Source: Liquorilactobacillus mali (GTDB taxonomy: Bacteria; Bacillota; Bacilli; Lactobacillales; Lactobacillaceae). From it: 41,117 bases of DNA. The translations under genes were made by a program, and so were the position numbers. The notes under the pieces were generated by a model. The model did no database searches. It was given only the letters and a program-made list of their open reading frames with translations, and was not told the origin of the DNA. Shown piece after piece: positions 1 through 7,371 of the stretch. How positions within the stretch are numbered: position 1 is the stretch's first letter; each line of letters opens with the position of its first letter. The stretch lies in assembly GCF_001437155.1 (NCBI RefSeq), contig NZ_JQAR01000018.1, positions 4,803 to 45,919 on the forward strand, given 5' to 3'.

Positions 1-322
1 CCCCTTTCATATTTCTGCCAAATGATTTAAAAATCAATGATAAACCAACACTCACCAAGCAAGCGACTAAAAAGATTGTCCACGTACCTAATCTTTCAAT
101 ACCCAACTCCTTAGCATAAAGTATCACTAAAAAGGCTACCGCAAAAACACTTTGTGAAATTCTCCTGTATATAATTCCTTGAACCAATAAAAATATAAAC
201 AAGACTGTAAGTGCGATTGTCCAGAACTTAAAATGGAAGCTAATAATATCTAATTTTGTCGAGACAAGTAATGTTGCAAGTATCAGAATTATAATTCCTA
301 AAAAAAAACGTTTTGCTCTCAT
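1..322 (-). CDS. Membrane protein downstream of LytTR regulator (partial, runs off left edge)
   Basis: An open frame begins with ATG at 322, three bases after the LytTR stop, and stays open to the window edge, giving about 107 residues. The translation starts MRAKRFFLGIIILIL and holds about four hydrophobic segments separated by short basic loops (for example IYRRIS), so it is an integral membrane protein. Small membrane proteins of the LiaI/LiaF-like or DUF3021 type often sit directly behind stand-alone LytTR regulators in Firmicutes, and the position fits that arrangement. The family assignment is an inference from context and composition. The C-terminal part that would decide it lies outside the window. 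Confidence 0.6.
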   Translation of the reverse strand, partial: MRAKRFFLGIIILILATLLVSTKLDIISFHFKFWTIALTVLFIFLLVQGIIYRRISQSVFAVAFLVILYAKELGIERLGTWTIFLVACLVSVGLSLIFKSFGRNMKG

Positions 323-325
323 ATC

Positions 326-775
326 TTATTTTTCCCTGCTTTCTAATCTCTTTTTTACATCTTTGAAATATCTCCGCGAAACGTACACCTGTTTATACGA
401 CTCATGAAAAGCAATCAGATTACCGGTTAAACTACGCGTTAACGTATATACCTCATCCAGATTAATAATTGCTGATTTCGAAATCCTCATGAAGTTTTGC
501 GGTAATAACTTCTCAAGCTCATATAATCTTAAATGTGTTTCAAATAAGTCATTTCTTGTATGTGCATTAACAATTCTTTCATCAGTTTCAAAAAAAAGTA
601 TATTAGAACTATTTATGTAAAATTCTGTCGTTCCTTGAAATAATTTAATTCTTTTGTTGATAATTTTTCTTGAAATTTCTTCATACAATTTTTTAACATC
701 AGTGGTTTGTTCAGATGCTCGTATAACCACCTCAGTTTCTTTGACCTCTTTATCAATTTCTACTCTAATCTTCAT
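326..775 (-). CDS. LytTR-family DNA-binding transcriptional regulator
   Basis: A 149-residue cytoplasmic regulator. Residues from about 50 to the end form a LytTR DNA-binding domain, with the pattern INSSNILFFETDERIV followed by LEKLLPQNFMRISKSAIINLDEV and YVSRRYF, typical of this fold. There is no N-terminal receiver domain, so it belongs to the stand-alone LytTR class rather than the two-component class. I place the start at ATG 775 because GGAAGGGAAAG lies just upstream. A longer reading would need a TTG 18 bases earlier. It is followed after three bases by a membrane-protein gene that probably forms one unit with it. Such pairs often autoregulate and respond to envelope conditions. The nearby glycerate genes are divergently oriented and are possible but unproven targets. 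Confidence 0.82.
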   Translation of the reverse strand: MKIRVEIDKEVKETEVVIRASEQTTDVKKLYEEISRKIINKRIKLFQGTTEFYINSSNILFFETDERIVNAHTRNDLFETHLRLYELEKLLPQNFMRISKSAIINLDEVYTLTRSLTGNLIAFHESYKQVYVSRRYFKDVKKRLESREK

Positions 776-829
776 AAGATCTTTCCCTTCCAATTAAGTA
801 CACCATATGTTTTTAAAAAGGTAAACTGA

Positions 830-879
830 TTTTACACAAGTGGTCGTTTTTTTTGTTTAAAGTGATTAACTTTTTACAC
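830..879 (-). promoter_or_regulatory. Direct repeats GTGTAAAA upstream of the LytTR gene
   Basis: On the minus strand GTGTAAAA occurs at 879-872 and again at 837-830, 42 bases apart, which is close to four helical turns. Both copies lie upstream of the LytTR gene. LytTR proteins usually bind pairs of direct repeats, so this is a candidate autoregulatory site. The region is AT-rich and chance is possible. Confidence 0.3.
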
Positions 880-991
880 CACCAATTTATTTTTCTCTAT
901 TCGTAAGAACTCCATTGAAATTATTGTGATTAAATTAACTTTAAAAAAGTAAGAAATAACGAATTAATTCAGTAAATACATATTATATAGA

Positions 992-1009
992 ATACTGATT
1001 TAACAGTAT
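992..1009 (+). promoter_or_regulatory. Inverted repeat just upstream of the gntP -35 box
   Basis: ATACTG and CAGTAT form a perfect 6-base inverted repeat with a 6-base spacer (atttaa). It ends 10 bases before the predicted -35 hexamer. The position fits an operator for an activator or repressor of the glycerate genes. The regulator is not known. Confidence 0.4.
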
Positions 1010-1019
1010 ATAAAAGAGC

Positions 1020-1048
1020 TTGTAATTATTATCACATAAAGGTACAAT
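1020..1048 (+). promoter_or_regulatory. Predicted promoter of the gntP-glycerate kinase unit
   Basis: TTGTAA at 1020-1025 and TACAAT at 1043-1048 are separated by 17 bases and resemble sigma-A hexamers (4/6 and 5/6). They lie about 50 bases before the permease start, which has an ideal AGGAGG site at 1087-1092. Confidence 0.6.
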
Positions 1049-1098
1049 ATATTTTGTGTCTTATTTTGATATTTTTTTCACAATTAGGAGGTTTTTAA

Positions 1099-2406
1099 AT
1101 GAGTTCCTCACTTACAATTTCTTGGTGGGCAGCATTAATTGGCTTAGCCATTGCTATTATTTTAATTCTAAAAAAGGTTAATCCTGTCTATTCGTTGATT
1201 TTAGGTGCTATAGTTGGTGCTTTACTTGGTGGAGCAAACTTAGTCCAAACAATTAATATTTTAATACAAGGTTCACAAAGTGTTATGGGGACGGTTTTAC
1301 GCGTCCTCGCAGCAGGAATGTTAGCTGGCGTTATGATGGAATCAGGTGCAGCCGATACAATCGCCCGTGCAATCGTCACTAAACTGGGTGATCATTTTGC
1401 ACTCTTTGCATTATCTTTAGCCACAATGGTCATCACAGCCGTTGGTGTTTTCATTCCTGTCGCTGTTCTAATAGTTGCTCCAATTGCTCTGGAAGTCGGA
1501 CAACGCATGCATATTTCAAAGTTATCCTTGTTAGTCGCACTTTCTGGTGGTGGAAAAGCTGGTAATATCATTTCACCTAATCCCAATACAATTGCCGCCG
1601 CAAAGGGGTTTAACCTACAATTAAGCCAAGTTATGATTGCCGATTTAATTCCCGCACTTTTGGCTCTTGCAATGACCATTTTCTTAGCAAACTTGCTTAA
1701 AAGAAATGGTTCTATGATAACAGAACGTGATTTTGAATTACCTAGTAGTTCAAAATCTCCCAAACAATTACCGACTTTAAAGACTGCACTAGTAACACCT
1801 TTAGTAGCAGTTGTCTTGCTTTTATTGAATCCAATCGGCTCACTTCTTCACATTACTTTTTTGACCAATTTGAACTTGGATGCACTTTATATTCTGCCCT
1901 TTGCTGCCGTTGTTGGTACAATTGCTATGAAACAAGGTCACAAAATTCGTGAATATGCTGCCTCTGGTATAAATCGCATGACAGATGTTGTTCTAATTTT
2001 AATCGGCGCTGGTACTATTGGAGCAACCATTACCTCTTCAAACTTACCGGAACAAATTATTAATTTGATTAAAATCAGTCATATTTCAGGTGTTTTACTG
2101 GCACCATTGTCTGGTATCTTGATGGCAGCAGCTTCTGCCTCAACCTCAACTGGTGTTATCCTAGCAACTGGGTCATTTTCAAAAGCAATCCTAGGATTTG
2201 GAGTTACTCCACTTGCTGCAGCTGCTATGGTCCATACAGGAGCAATTGTAATTGACCAATTGCCACACGGAAACTATTTTCATGTCACTGCAAATGCAAT
2301 GCACATGGACATCAAAGAACGTTCACGCTGTATACTTTATGAATCCATCATAGGTATTACAGCTATGGTAACTGCAACAATTATTTTTGGTTTTCTAAAA
2401 TTTTAA
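1099..2406 (+). CDS. GntP-family gluconate/glycerate-type proton symporter
   Basis: A 435-residue polytopic membrane protein with about 12 hydrophobic segments, matching the usual GntP family length (430-450). The loop SGGGKAGNIISPNPNTIAAAKGF around residues 150-172, and the later stretch LPHGNYFHV near residue 395, are characteristic of the family. The start ATG has AGGAGG seven bases upstream. GntP members import aldonates such as gluconate and related hydroxy acids with protons. The next gene, 15 bases on, encodes glycerate kinase, so the likely substrate here is glycerate. That substrate assignment comes from the neighbour, not from residues I can read. Confidence 0.85.
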   Translation: MSSSLTISWWAALIGLAIAIILILKKVNPVYSLILGAIVGALLGGANLVQTINILIQGSQSVMGTVLRVLAAGMLAGVMMESGAADTIARAIVTKLGDHFALFALSLATMVITAVGVFIPVAVLIVAPIALEVGQRMHISKLSLLVALSGGGKAGNIISPNPNTIAAAKGFNLQLSQVMIADLIPALLALAMTIFLANLLKRNGSMITERDFELPSSSKSPKQLPTLKTALVTPLVAVVLLLLNPIGSLLHITFLTNLNLDALYILPFAAVVGTIAMKQGHKIREYAASGINRMTDVVLILIGAGTIGATITSSNLPEQIINLIKISHISGVLLAPLSGILMAAASASTSTGVILATGSFSKAILGFGVTPLAAAAMVHTGAIVIDQLPHGNYFHVTANAMHMDIKERSRCILYESIIGITAMVTATIIFGFLKF

Positions 2407-2421
2407 GTGAGGTCTTTTATC

Positions 2422-3567
2422 ATGAAATTTGTCATTGCTCCAGATTCATTCAAAGGAAGTCTAACGGCCAAAGAAGTCGCTTTGGCCATAAAAAAAGGAA
2501 TTTCAAAAATTTTTCCCACAGCAATTTTCGAACTTGTTCCAATGGCTGACGGTGGTGAAGGAACTGTTCAGTCACTCGTTGATGCCACAGATGGTACCAT
2601 AATTTCAAGGGAAGTGACTGGTCCTCTCGGAAACAAGGTAACCGCAAAATATGGTCTTCTTGGAAATTCCAAAACTGCTGTAATCGAGATGGCGGAAGCA
2701 AGTGGAATTGGCTATATTGATAAGGCCACTGCAAATCCTCTGATTACAACTACTTTTGGAACAGGACAGCTAATCATCGATGCACTTGATCACAATGTCG
2801 AAGAAATTATTCTTGGCATCGGCGGCAGTGCCACAAATGATGGGGGTGCTGGAATGGCTCAGGCAATCGGAGTACATTTGCTGGATGCAAAAGGAAAAGA
2901 TTTACCGTTTGGTGGTGCAGCCTTATCGCATCTTGCTAAAATTGATATTTCGAACCTTGATGATCGCCTAACCAAAGTCAAGATAGTAATTGCATCAGAT
3001 GTTACTAACCCATTGACAGGAAAAAATGGAGCATCGGCTGTTTTCGGTCCACAAAAAGGCGCGACTCCTGAAATGATCCAACAACTAGATAAAAGCTTGA
3101 TTCATTACTCGGAAATATTGCAAAAATATCTGAATAAAGATGTGGCAACATTACCTGGTGCTGGTGCAGCAGGTGGCTTGGGTGCTGGACTGCTAGCCTT
3201 CACTACAGCACAAATGAAACATGGAATCGACATTGTAGTGAATTATTCGAACTTAAAAAATAAAGTACGTGATGCAGATTTCGTCATTACAGGTGAGGGT
3301 GGAATTGACTTCCAGACCCAGTATGGAAAAACACCATTTGGAGTTGCACAAGCTTCTAAAAGCATTTCTCCTAATACTCCAGTTATTGTCCTTGCTGGAT
3401 ACGTAGGTAAAGACGTTGATGTCTTGTACCAAGATAACGTAATAGATGCAATCTTCTCTACTGTTTCTGGTGCTAAAAGTCTAGAACGCGCTTTTAAAGA
3501 TAGTCAAGATGACATCGCTCAAACTTCTGAAAATATTGCACGTCTAATTAACGCCCTAAGATCTTAG
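2422..3567 (+). CDS. glxK: Glycerate kinase (GlxK/GarK class)
   Basis: A 381-residue cytoplasmic kinase that phosphorylates glycerate to 2- or 3-phosphoglycerate, feeding lower glycolysis. The N-terminus MKFVIAPDSFKGSLTAKE, the motif VPMADGGEGTVQSL, and GIGGSATNDGGAGMAQAIG near residue 130 are diagnostic of the class II glycerate kinase family, whose members are about 375-385 residues. I use ATG 2422, because the GTGAGG just after the permease stop serves as its ribosome binding site; an upstream GTG at 2407 is the alternative start. It shares a transcript with the GntP permease, making a two-gene glycerate uptake and activation unit. Confidence 0.92.
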   Translation: MKFVIAPDSFKGSLTAKEVALAIKKGISKIFPTAIFELVPMADGGEGTVQSLVDATDGTIISREVTGPLGNKVTAKYGLLGNSKTAVIEMAEASGIGYIDKATANPLITTTFGTGQLIIDALDHNVEEIILGIGGSATNDGGAGMAQAIGVHLLDAKGKDLPFGGAALSHLAKIDISNLDDRLTKVKIVIASDVTNPLTGKNGASAVFGPQKGATPEMIQQLDKSLIHYSEILQKYLNKDVATLPGAGAAGGLGAGLLAFTTAQMKHGIDIVVNYSNLKNKVRDADFVITGEGGIDFQTQYGKTPFGVAQASKSISPNTPVIVLAGYVGKDVDVLYQDNVIDAIFSTVSGAKSLERAFKDSQDDIAQTSENIARLINALRS

Positions 3568-3661
3568 TGGCTTTGATACTGACTTTTTGTGCAAGAATTC
3601 TCGCGTCACTACTGGATTTTTGGTAAAATATTACTAATAAGTGATATGAAAGGAGCCATCC

Positions 3662-4501
3662 ATGCCAAAAAATCTCAGAAAAAAACCAATAATTAATTTT
3701 TTGATACTCATCGTAGCACTTGAAATAATAGTTATTTCCATTAATTTTTTCTACTCACCAATTGAGGTCGCTGCTGGTGGATCAACTGGTATCGCAATTT
3801 TGTTAAACGCTGCTTTTGGTATTAATACAGCAACTTCAGTACTAGTAATAAATGTCATTATGATTATTTTGGCTTTTTTCTTTTTGGAAAGAAAAGTCGT
3901 TCAAAAAATTACATTAGGTAGTTTCCTGTTACCTCTTTTCATGTATCTAACACCTAGTTTTAAGCTTGTCGATGATTCCTTTCTTGCTGTTACTATTGGC
4001 GGAATAATTTTTGCATTTGGTATCGCTATGCTTTATCGAATTGATGCTTCTAGCGGTGGAACGACCGTCCCCCCACTAATCATACGCAAATATTTTCACA
4101 TTAACACTGCGATCTCACTTCTGGTCATTGATTTTATCGTAACTTTCTTTAATATTTTTACAATGGGCTTGAATGCCTTCTTTTTAGCCGTTTTCTCGTT
4201 AATTATTACTTCTGTCGTTATGCGCTATATTGAAACAGGGCTAGATCATAAATTTCAAATTCAGGTCATGAGTCTCCATAAGACAAAGGAAATTCAAGAA
4301 ATGGCACTTAACGTTGATCATAGCTTGACCGTGTACGACGTCCGTGGTGGCTACAGTGACAATCAAAAAGAAATCCTGATGCTTGTTGTTGATAATCAAA
4401 GTTATGGCCCTTTGCTTCGTGCAATTCATGCTATTGATCCAGAGGCATTTATTATCACTTCTAATGTTGTTAAAGTCCATGGTGGCCGCTTAGGACTTTA
4501 A
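3662..4501 (+). CDS. YitT-family membrane protein with C-terminal DUF2179 domain
   Basis: A 279-residue protein with five to six hydrophobic segments in residues 10-190, including the motif GGSTGIAILLN and a second glycine-rich DASSGGTTVPPLI. These are hallmarks of the YitT family. The last 80 residues form the soluble DUF2179 domain (KTKEIQEMALNVDHSLTVYD...GGRLGL). The function of these proteins is not established; some family context suggests small-molecule transport. The start ATG has AAAGGAG eight bases upstream. The gap after glycerate kinase is 94 bases with no clear terminator, so read-through from the glycerate unit is possible. A TGGTAAAAT extended -10-like sequence near 3624 could start its own transcript. 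Confidence 0.85.
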   Translation: MPKNLRKKPIINFLILIVALEIIVISINFFYSPIEVAAGGSTGIAILLNAAFGINTATSVLVINVIMIILAFFFLERKVVQKITLGSFLLPLFMYLTPSFKLVDDSFLAVTIGGIIFAFGIAMLYRIDASSGGTTVPPLIIRKYFHINTAISLLVIDFIVTFFNIFTMGLNAFFLAVFSLIITSVVMRYIETGLDHKFQIQVMSLHKTKEIQEMALNVDHSLTVYDVRGGYSDNQKEILMLVVDNQSYGPLLRAIHAIDPEAFIITSNVVKVHGGRLGL

Positions 4502-4517
4502 CATATCCATTTTCAGC

Positions 4518-4660
4518 AAAAGAGGGAGTGTCCGTGACATAAGTTGGTAAAATTGATTATTAACACAAAATCACAAAAAAGAGCCATTTACCATGGCTTT
4601 TCAAAGTTAGACTGAAAATTTTAACTTATGAAACACGTTTATTCCGGAATAAATAGAGGA
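4518..4660. repeat. Intergenic repeat element containing GTGACATAAGT
   Basis: The stretch begins AGAGGGAGTGTCCGTGACATAAGTT (in two halves, at 4521-4545). CATAAGTT there pairs with AACTTATG near 4621-4630 to form a long stem. A smaller hairpin, AAAAGAGCCAT (4577-4587) with ATGGCTTTT (4593-4601), sits inside. The GTGACATAAGT core recurs at 41069-41079 and a related form near 22215, so this is a dispersed intergenic element. It lies between convergent genes and may also help end transcription. Confidence 0.5.
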
Positions 4661-4700
4661 GGCTTGGTCAAAATATAACTTTTGGCCAAGCCCCTTTTTA
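4661..4700. terminator. Bidirectional intrinsic terminator between yitT and hisC
   Basis: GGCTTGGTC (4661-4669) pairs with GGCCAAGCC (4684-4692), nine pairs with one G-T. It is followed by a T-run on the plus strand. It sits between the convergent yitT-like and hisC genes and can serve the plus-strand unit. On the minus strand it lies just past the hisC stop but has no long T-run. Confidence 0.75.
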
Positions 4701-4703
4701 ATT

Positions 4704-5813
4704 TCAAATAACTTCATCTAACTTACTGAGTAAGAAATCATTTTCTTCTTTCTTTCCTACAGTTATTCTCACATACTCAGGATAACCCCAAGCATCACAT
4801 TCACGAATGATGACTCCTTTTGCCATAAGCTGTTCACATATTTCTGCAGAATAAAAGCCATCAGGCAGTTTTGCAAAAATGAAATTTGAACTAGACGGTA
4901 TAACTGTAAATCCTCGTTTGTTTAAGGCGATACTCATTCGCTCACGTTCATTCGAAATAAACTCTTTTACCTTGTAAGCTTGTTTCTGATCCTCTAACAA
5001 AGCAGCCTTTGCAGCAAAAAGCCCAGTCCGATTTACACAAAATGGCTCGGTAATTGTATCAAAGGCACTAATTACAGGAGCTTGAGCCATAATATAACCA
5101 ACTCGTGCCCCAGCCATACCATAGAACTTAGAGAAAGTTCTAATAACAATTAGTTTCTTATTCTTCAGGAGCTCGACTATTTCAGGGCGTTGACCCTCAT
5201 TAATAAAGTCGGCATACGCTTCATCCAAGACAATCCATACATCTTCACCGACACTTTCAATGAATCTTTCAATCTCTCTTCTATCGTTGATTACCCCAGT
5301 TGGATTATTAGGATTACACAGCCAAATCAACTTCGTCTTATCTGAAATACTTTCTTTCATTGCCTCAAAGTCATAGGTAAAATCTGATTTCACTGGAACA
5401 TTCTTGATAACCGCCCCCATTAGAATCGAAACTTCGCGATATAAACGATATGTAGGCTTGGCAACTAGGACCTCATCACCTTCGTCTATTAACAGTCTAG
5501 CTACTGTCTCAATTACATTACCTGCCCCACTCCCTAATGCAACATTTGTGACGTCTAAGTTATTAACTTTGGCAAGTACCTCAGTCAGTTCTACATAATC
5601 ATCTTCAGGATAACGATTAATTACTTTTAAACTTTCTTTCATAGCTCTTTTGGCATTTTCATAAGGTCCAAATGGATTTTCATTTGAGCCTAACTTAACA
5701 ACCTTATCTAACCCATATCTTTTTAACACCGAAGCCTCTGTTTCACCAGCTATATACGGCCTACAATCATCAACTTGCTTTCTTAAGTTCAGACTCATTG
5801 TACTTTCTTTCAT
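4704..5813 (-). CDS. hisC: Histidinol-phosphate aminotransferase (HisC-like)
   Basis: A 369-residue PLP enzyme of fold type I, matching the HisC length of 350-370. Visible motifs are LGSNENPFGP near residue 41, CNPNNPTGV in the middle and the lysine region RTFSKFYGMAGARVGY that holds the Schiff-base lysine. HisC converts imidazole-acetol phosphate to histidinol phosphate and often also handles aromatic amino acids. I use ATG 5813, because GGAGG lies five bases upstream; the longer reading would need TTG. No other his gene is in the window, and the gene stands alone behind the terminator of the preceding catabolic operon. A broad aromatic aminotransferase role is therefore as likely as histidine synthesis. 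Confidence 0.85.
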   Translation of the reverse strand: MKESTMSLNLRKQVDDCRPYIAGETEASVLKRYGLDKVVKLGSNENPFGPYENAKRAMKESLKVINRYPEDDYVELTEVLAKVNNLDVTNVALGSGAGNVIETVARLLIDEGDEVLVAKPTYRLYREVSILMGAVIKNVPVKSDFTYDFEAMKESISDKTKLIWLCNPNNPTGVINDRREIERFIESVGEDVWIVLDEAYADFINEGQRPEIVELLKNKKLIVIRTFSKFYGMAGARVGYIMAQAPVISAFDTITEPFCVNRTGLFAAKAALLEDQKQAYKVKEFISNERERMSIALNKRGFTVIPSSSNFIFAKLPDGFYSAEICEQLMAKGVIIRECDAWGYPEYVRITVGKKEENDFLLSKLDEVI

Positions 5814-5920
5814 GACTACCTCCAAACCTTTTTTGAAAAACTACAAACTTAAAACTTAACTCACAACATTTTTCTTCTACAAGTACAGCAGCCTACTAGA
5901 GATTAGATTTTCAATTAAAA

Positions 5921-5954
5921 GGGGCTGTACCAAAGTAATAATTGGCACCTCCCC
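5921..5954 (-). terminator. Intrinsic terminator of the guanidino/GABA-type catabolic operon
   Basis: GGGGCTGTACCAA (5921-5933) and TTGGCACCTCCCC (5942-5954) form a stem with two internal mismatches and an 8-base loop. On the minus strand it is followed by TTTTAATTG. It lies about 34 bases past the aldehyde dehydrogenase stop and separates that operon from hisC. Confidence 0.7.
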
Positions 5955-5987
5955 GTTGCTGCATCTAATTCAAATTAATGAAATAAA

Positions 5988-7355
5988 TCAGTTAAACACG
6001 ATTATCTTTTCATTAGCAAATTCGTAGAGACCTAGGTCACTCATTTCCCGACCATATCCTGAATGTTTTACTCCACCAAATGGCAGCTCTGGATGCGCAC
6101 CAGAAGGTCGATTAATGAAGACTTGCCCTGTTTCAATCTCAGATGCAACAGTATGTGCTCTTTCTACATTCTGCGAATATACAGCTCCAGCTAATCCAAA
6201 GAAAGAATCATTGGCCAGTTCAATTACAGCTTCATCGTCTGGGACAACATGAACTTGTGCCACTGGTCCAAAGAATTCTTGGTAATAAGCAGGATTCTTC
6301 GGTTTTATATTAGTCAAAACAACTGGTCTGAAGAAGTAGCCATTCCCCTCGACAGGTCCACCTTGGACTAGAACATCTGCTCCATTTGCAACAGCCTCTT
6401 CAACTTGTTTTTGAAGTCCTTCAACGGCCTGTTTTGAAGATAACGGGGCTAATTCAGTATTCTCATCAAGAGGATCACCTAATTTAATATCTGTAAATTT
6501 CTGTTTTATACCTGAAATAAATTTTTCAGCAACACTTTCTTCTACAATATATCTTTTGGCCGAAGTACATACCTGGCCTGCATTTCGCAGACGCGCACCA
6601 ATCGCGTCATTTATTGCCAATTCAAGATCAGCATCATCAAGTACTACAAACACATCGCTACCGCCAAGTTCCATCGTTGACTTAATTAAACTCTTTCCGG
6701 CTTGTCCAGCAATTATACGACCAGCATCTTCAGATCCTGTTAAGGCAACGCCTTGAACTCTTTCATCTGCAATAACCTCGGCAATTTGTTCATGTGACAC
6801 AAAGAGATTTGCAAACGCACCATCATCCAAGCCGGCCTCTATCGCCAACTCTTCAAGCAATTTTGCACACCCCGCAACAATTCCTGCATGCTTAAGTACA
6901 ACCGGGTTTCCTAACAAGTAGTTAGGTGCCAAAACTCTAATAACCTGTGAATATGGGAAATTCCAAGGTTCAATGCTTGCAACAATCCCAATTGAGTGAT
7001 GTTCCAAAAGTGCTTTTTTGCCATTCGCATATTCATAAGGTTTGGGTTCGAGCAAGCTTGGTCCCTTTTCGGCATAATAACGAACCAGGTTCGCACATAG
7101 TAAAACTTCGCCTCTGCCCTCGGCAATTTTCTTTCCCATATTAATTGCAGCCTCATTTGCCAATTTATCTTGATTTTTTTCAAGTATCTCAGCAAAATTT
7201 AACAATTTATTTGCTCTCTGTGAAACTGGAACTTTTTTTTGAGTTTTATAAAACTGCTCAGCCTGGTTAAGCTTTTCTGCGATTTCATCGTCAGACATCA
7301 ATTCATATTCTTTAACTAATTTTCCAGAATATGGATTAATAACCTTATATGCCAT
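5988..7355 (-). CDS. NAD(P)-dependent aldehyde dehydrogenase, succinate-semialdehyde dehydrogenase-like
   Basis: A 455-residue cytoplasmic aldehyde dehydrogenase of the short SSADH (YneI/Sad-type) group. Key sites are PWNFP at 130-134, GVALTGSEDAG in the cofactor fold near 202-212, the general-base glutamate E229 in MELGGSD and the catalytic cysteine C263 in NAGQVCTSAKRY. The expected reaction is oxidation of an omega-semialdehyde such as succinate semialdehyde to the acid. I use ATG 7355, with GGAAGGGG upstream; a longer reading overlaps the preceding gene. It lies 16 bases after the class III aminotransferase, which would produce its substrate, and is the last gene of the operon before a terminator. 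Confidence 0.88.
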   Translation of the reverse strand: MAYKVINPYSGKLVKEYELMSDDEIAEKLNQAEQFYKTQKKVPVSQRANKLLNFAEILEKNQDKLANEAAINMGKKIAEGRGEVLLCANLVRYYAEKGPSLLEPKPYEYANGKKALLEHHSIGIVASIEPWNFPYSQVIRVLAPNYLLGNPVVLKHAGIVAGCAKLLEELAIEAGLDDGAFANLFVSHEQIAEVIADERVQGVALTGSEDAGRIIAGQAGKSLIKSTMELGGSDVFVVLDDADLELAINDAIGARLRNAGQVCTSAKRYIVEESVAEKFISGIKQKFTDIKLGDPLDENTELAPLSSKQAVEGLQKQVEEAVANGADVLVQGGPVEGNGYFFRPVVLTNIKPKNPAYYQEFFGPVAQVHVVPDDEAVIELANDSFFGLAGAVYSQNVERAHTVASEIETGQVFINRPSGAHPELPFGGVKHSGYGREMSDLGLYEFANEKIIVFN

Positions 7356-7371
7356 ATTACGACCCCTTCCG

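Larger units (their letters stand above)
794..1098. other. Divergent intergenic region between the LytTR gene and gntP-like gene
   Basis: No gene is seen here. The stretch is strongly AT-rich. It carries the GTGTAAAA repeats near the LytTR side, and the inverted repeat and promoter of the permease gene on the other side. Confidence 0.6.

Noticed and set aside
1392-1763. A 123-codon minus-strand frame inside the GntP permease gene
   Set aside because: It mirrors the membrane-protein codon pattern on the opposite strand and has no protein-like motifs.
5814-5920. A T-box leader for hisC
   Set aside because: The leader is only about 100 bases, with no T-box sequence or terminator-antiterminator pair.
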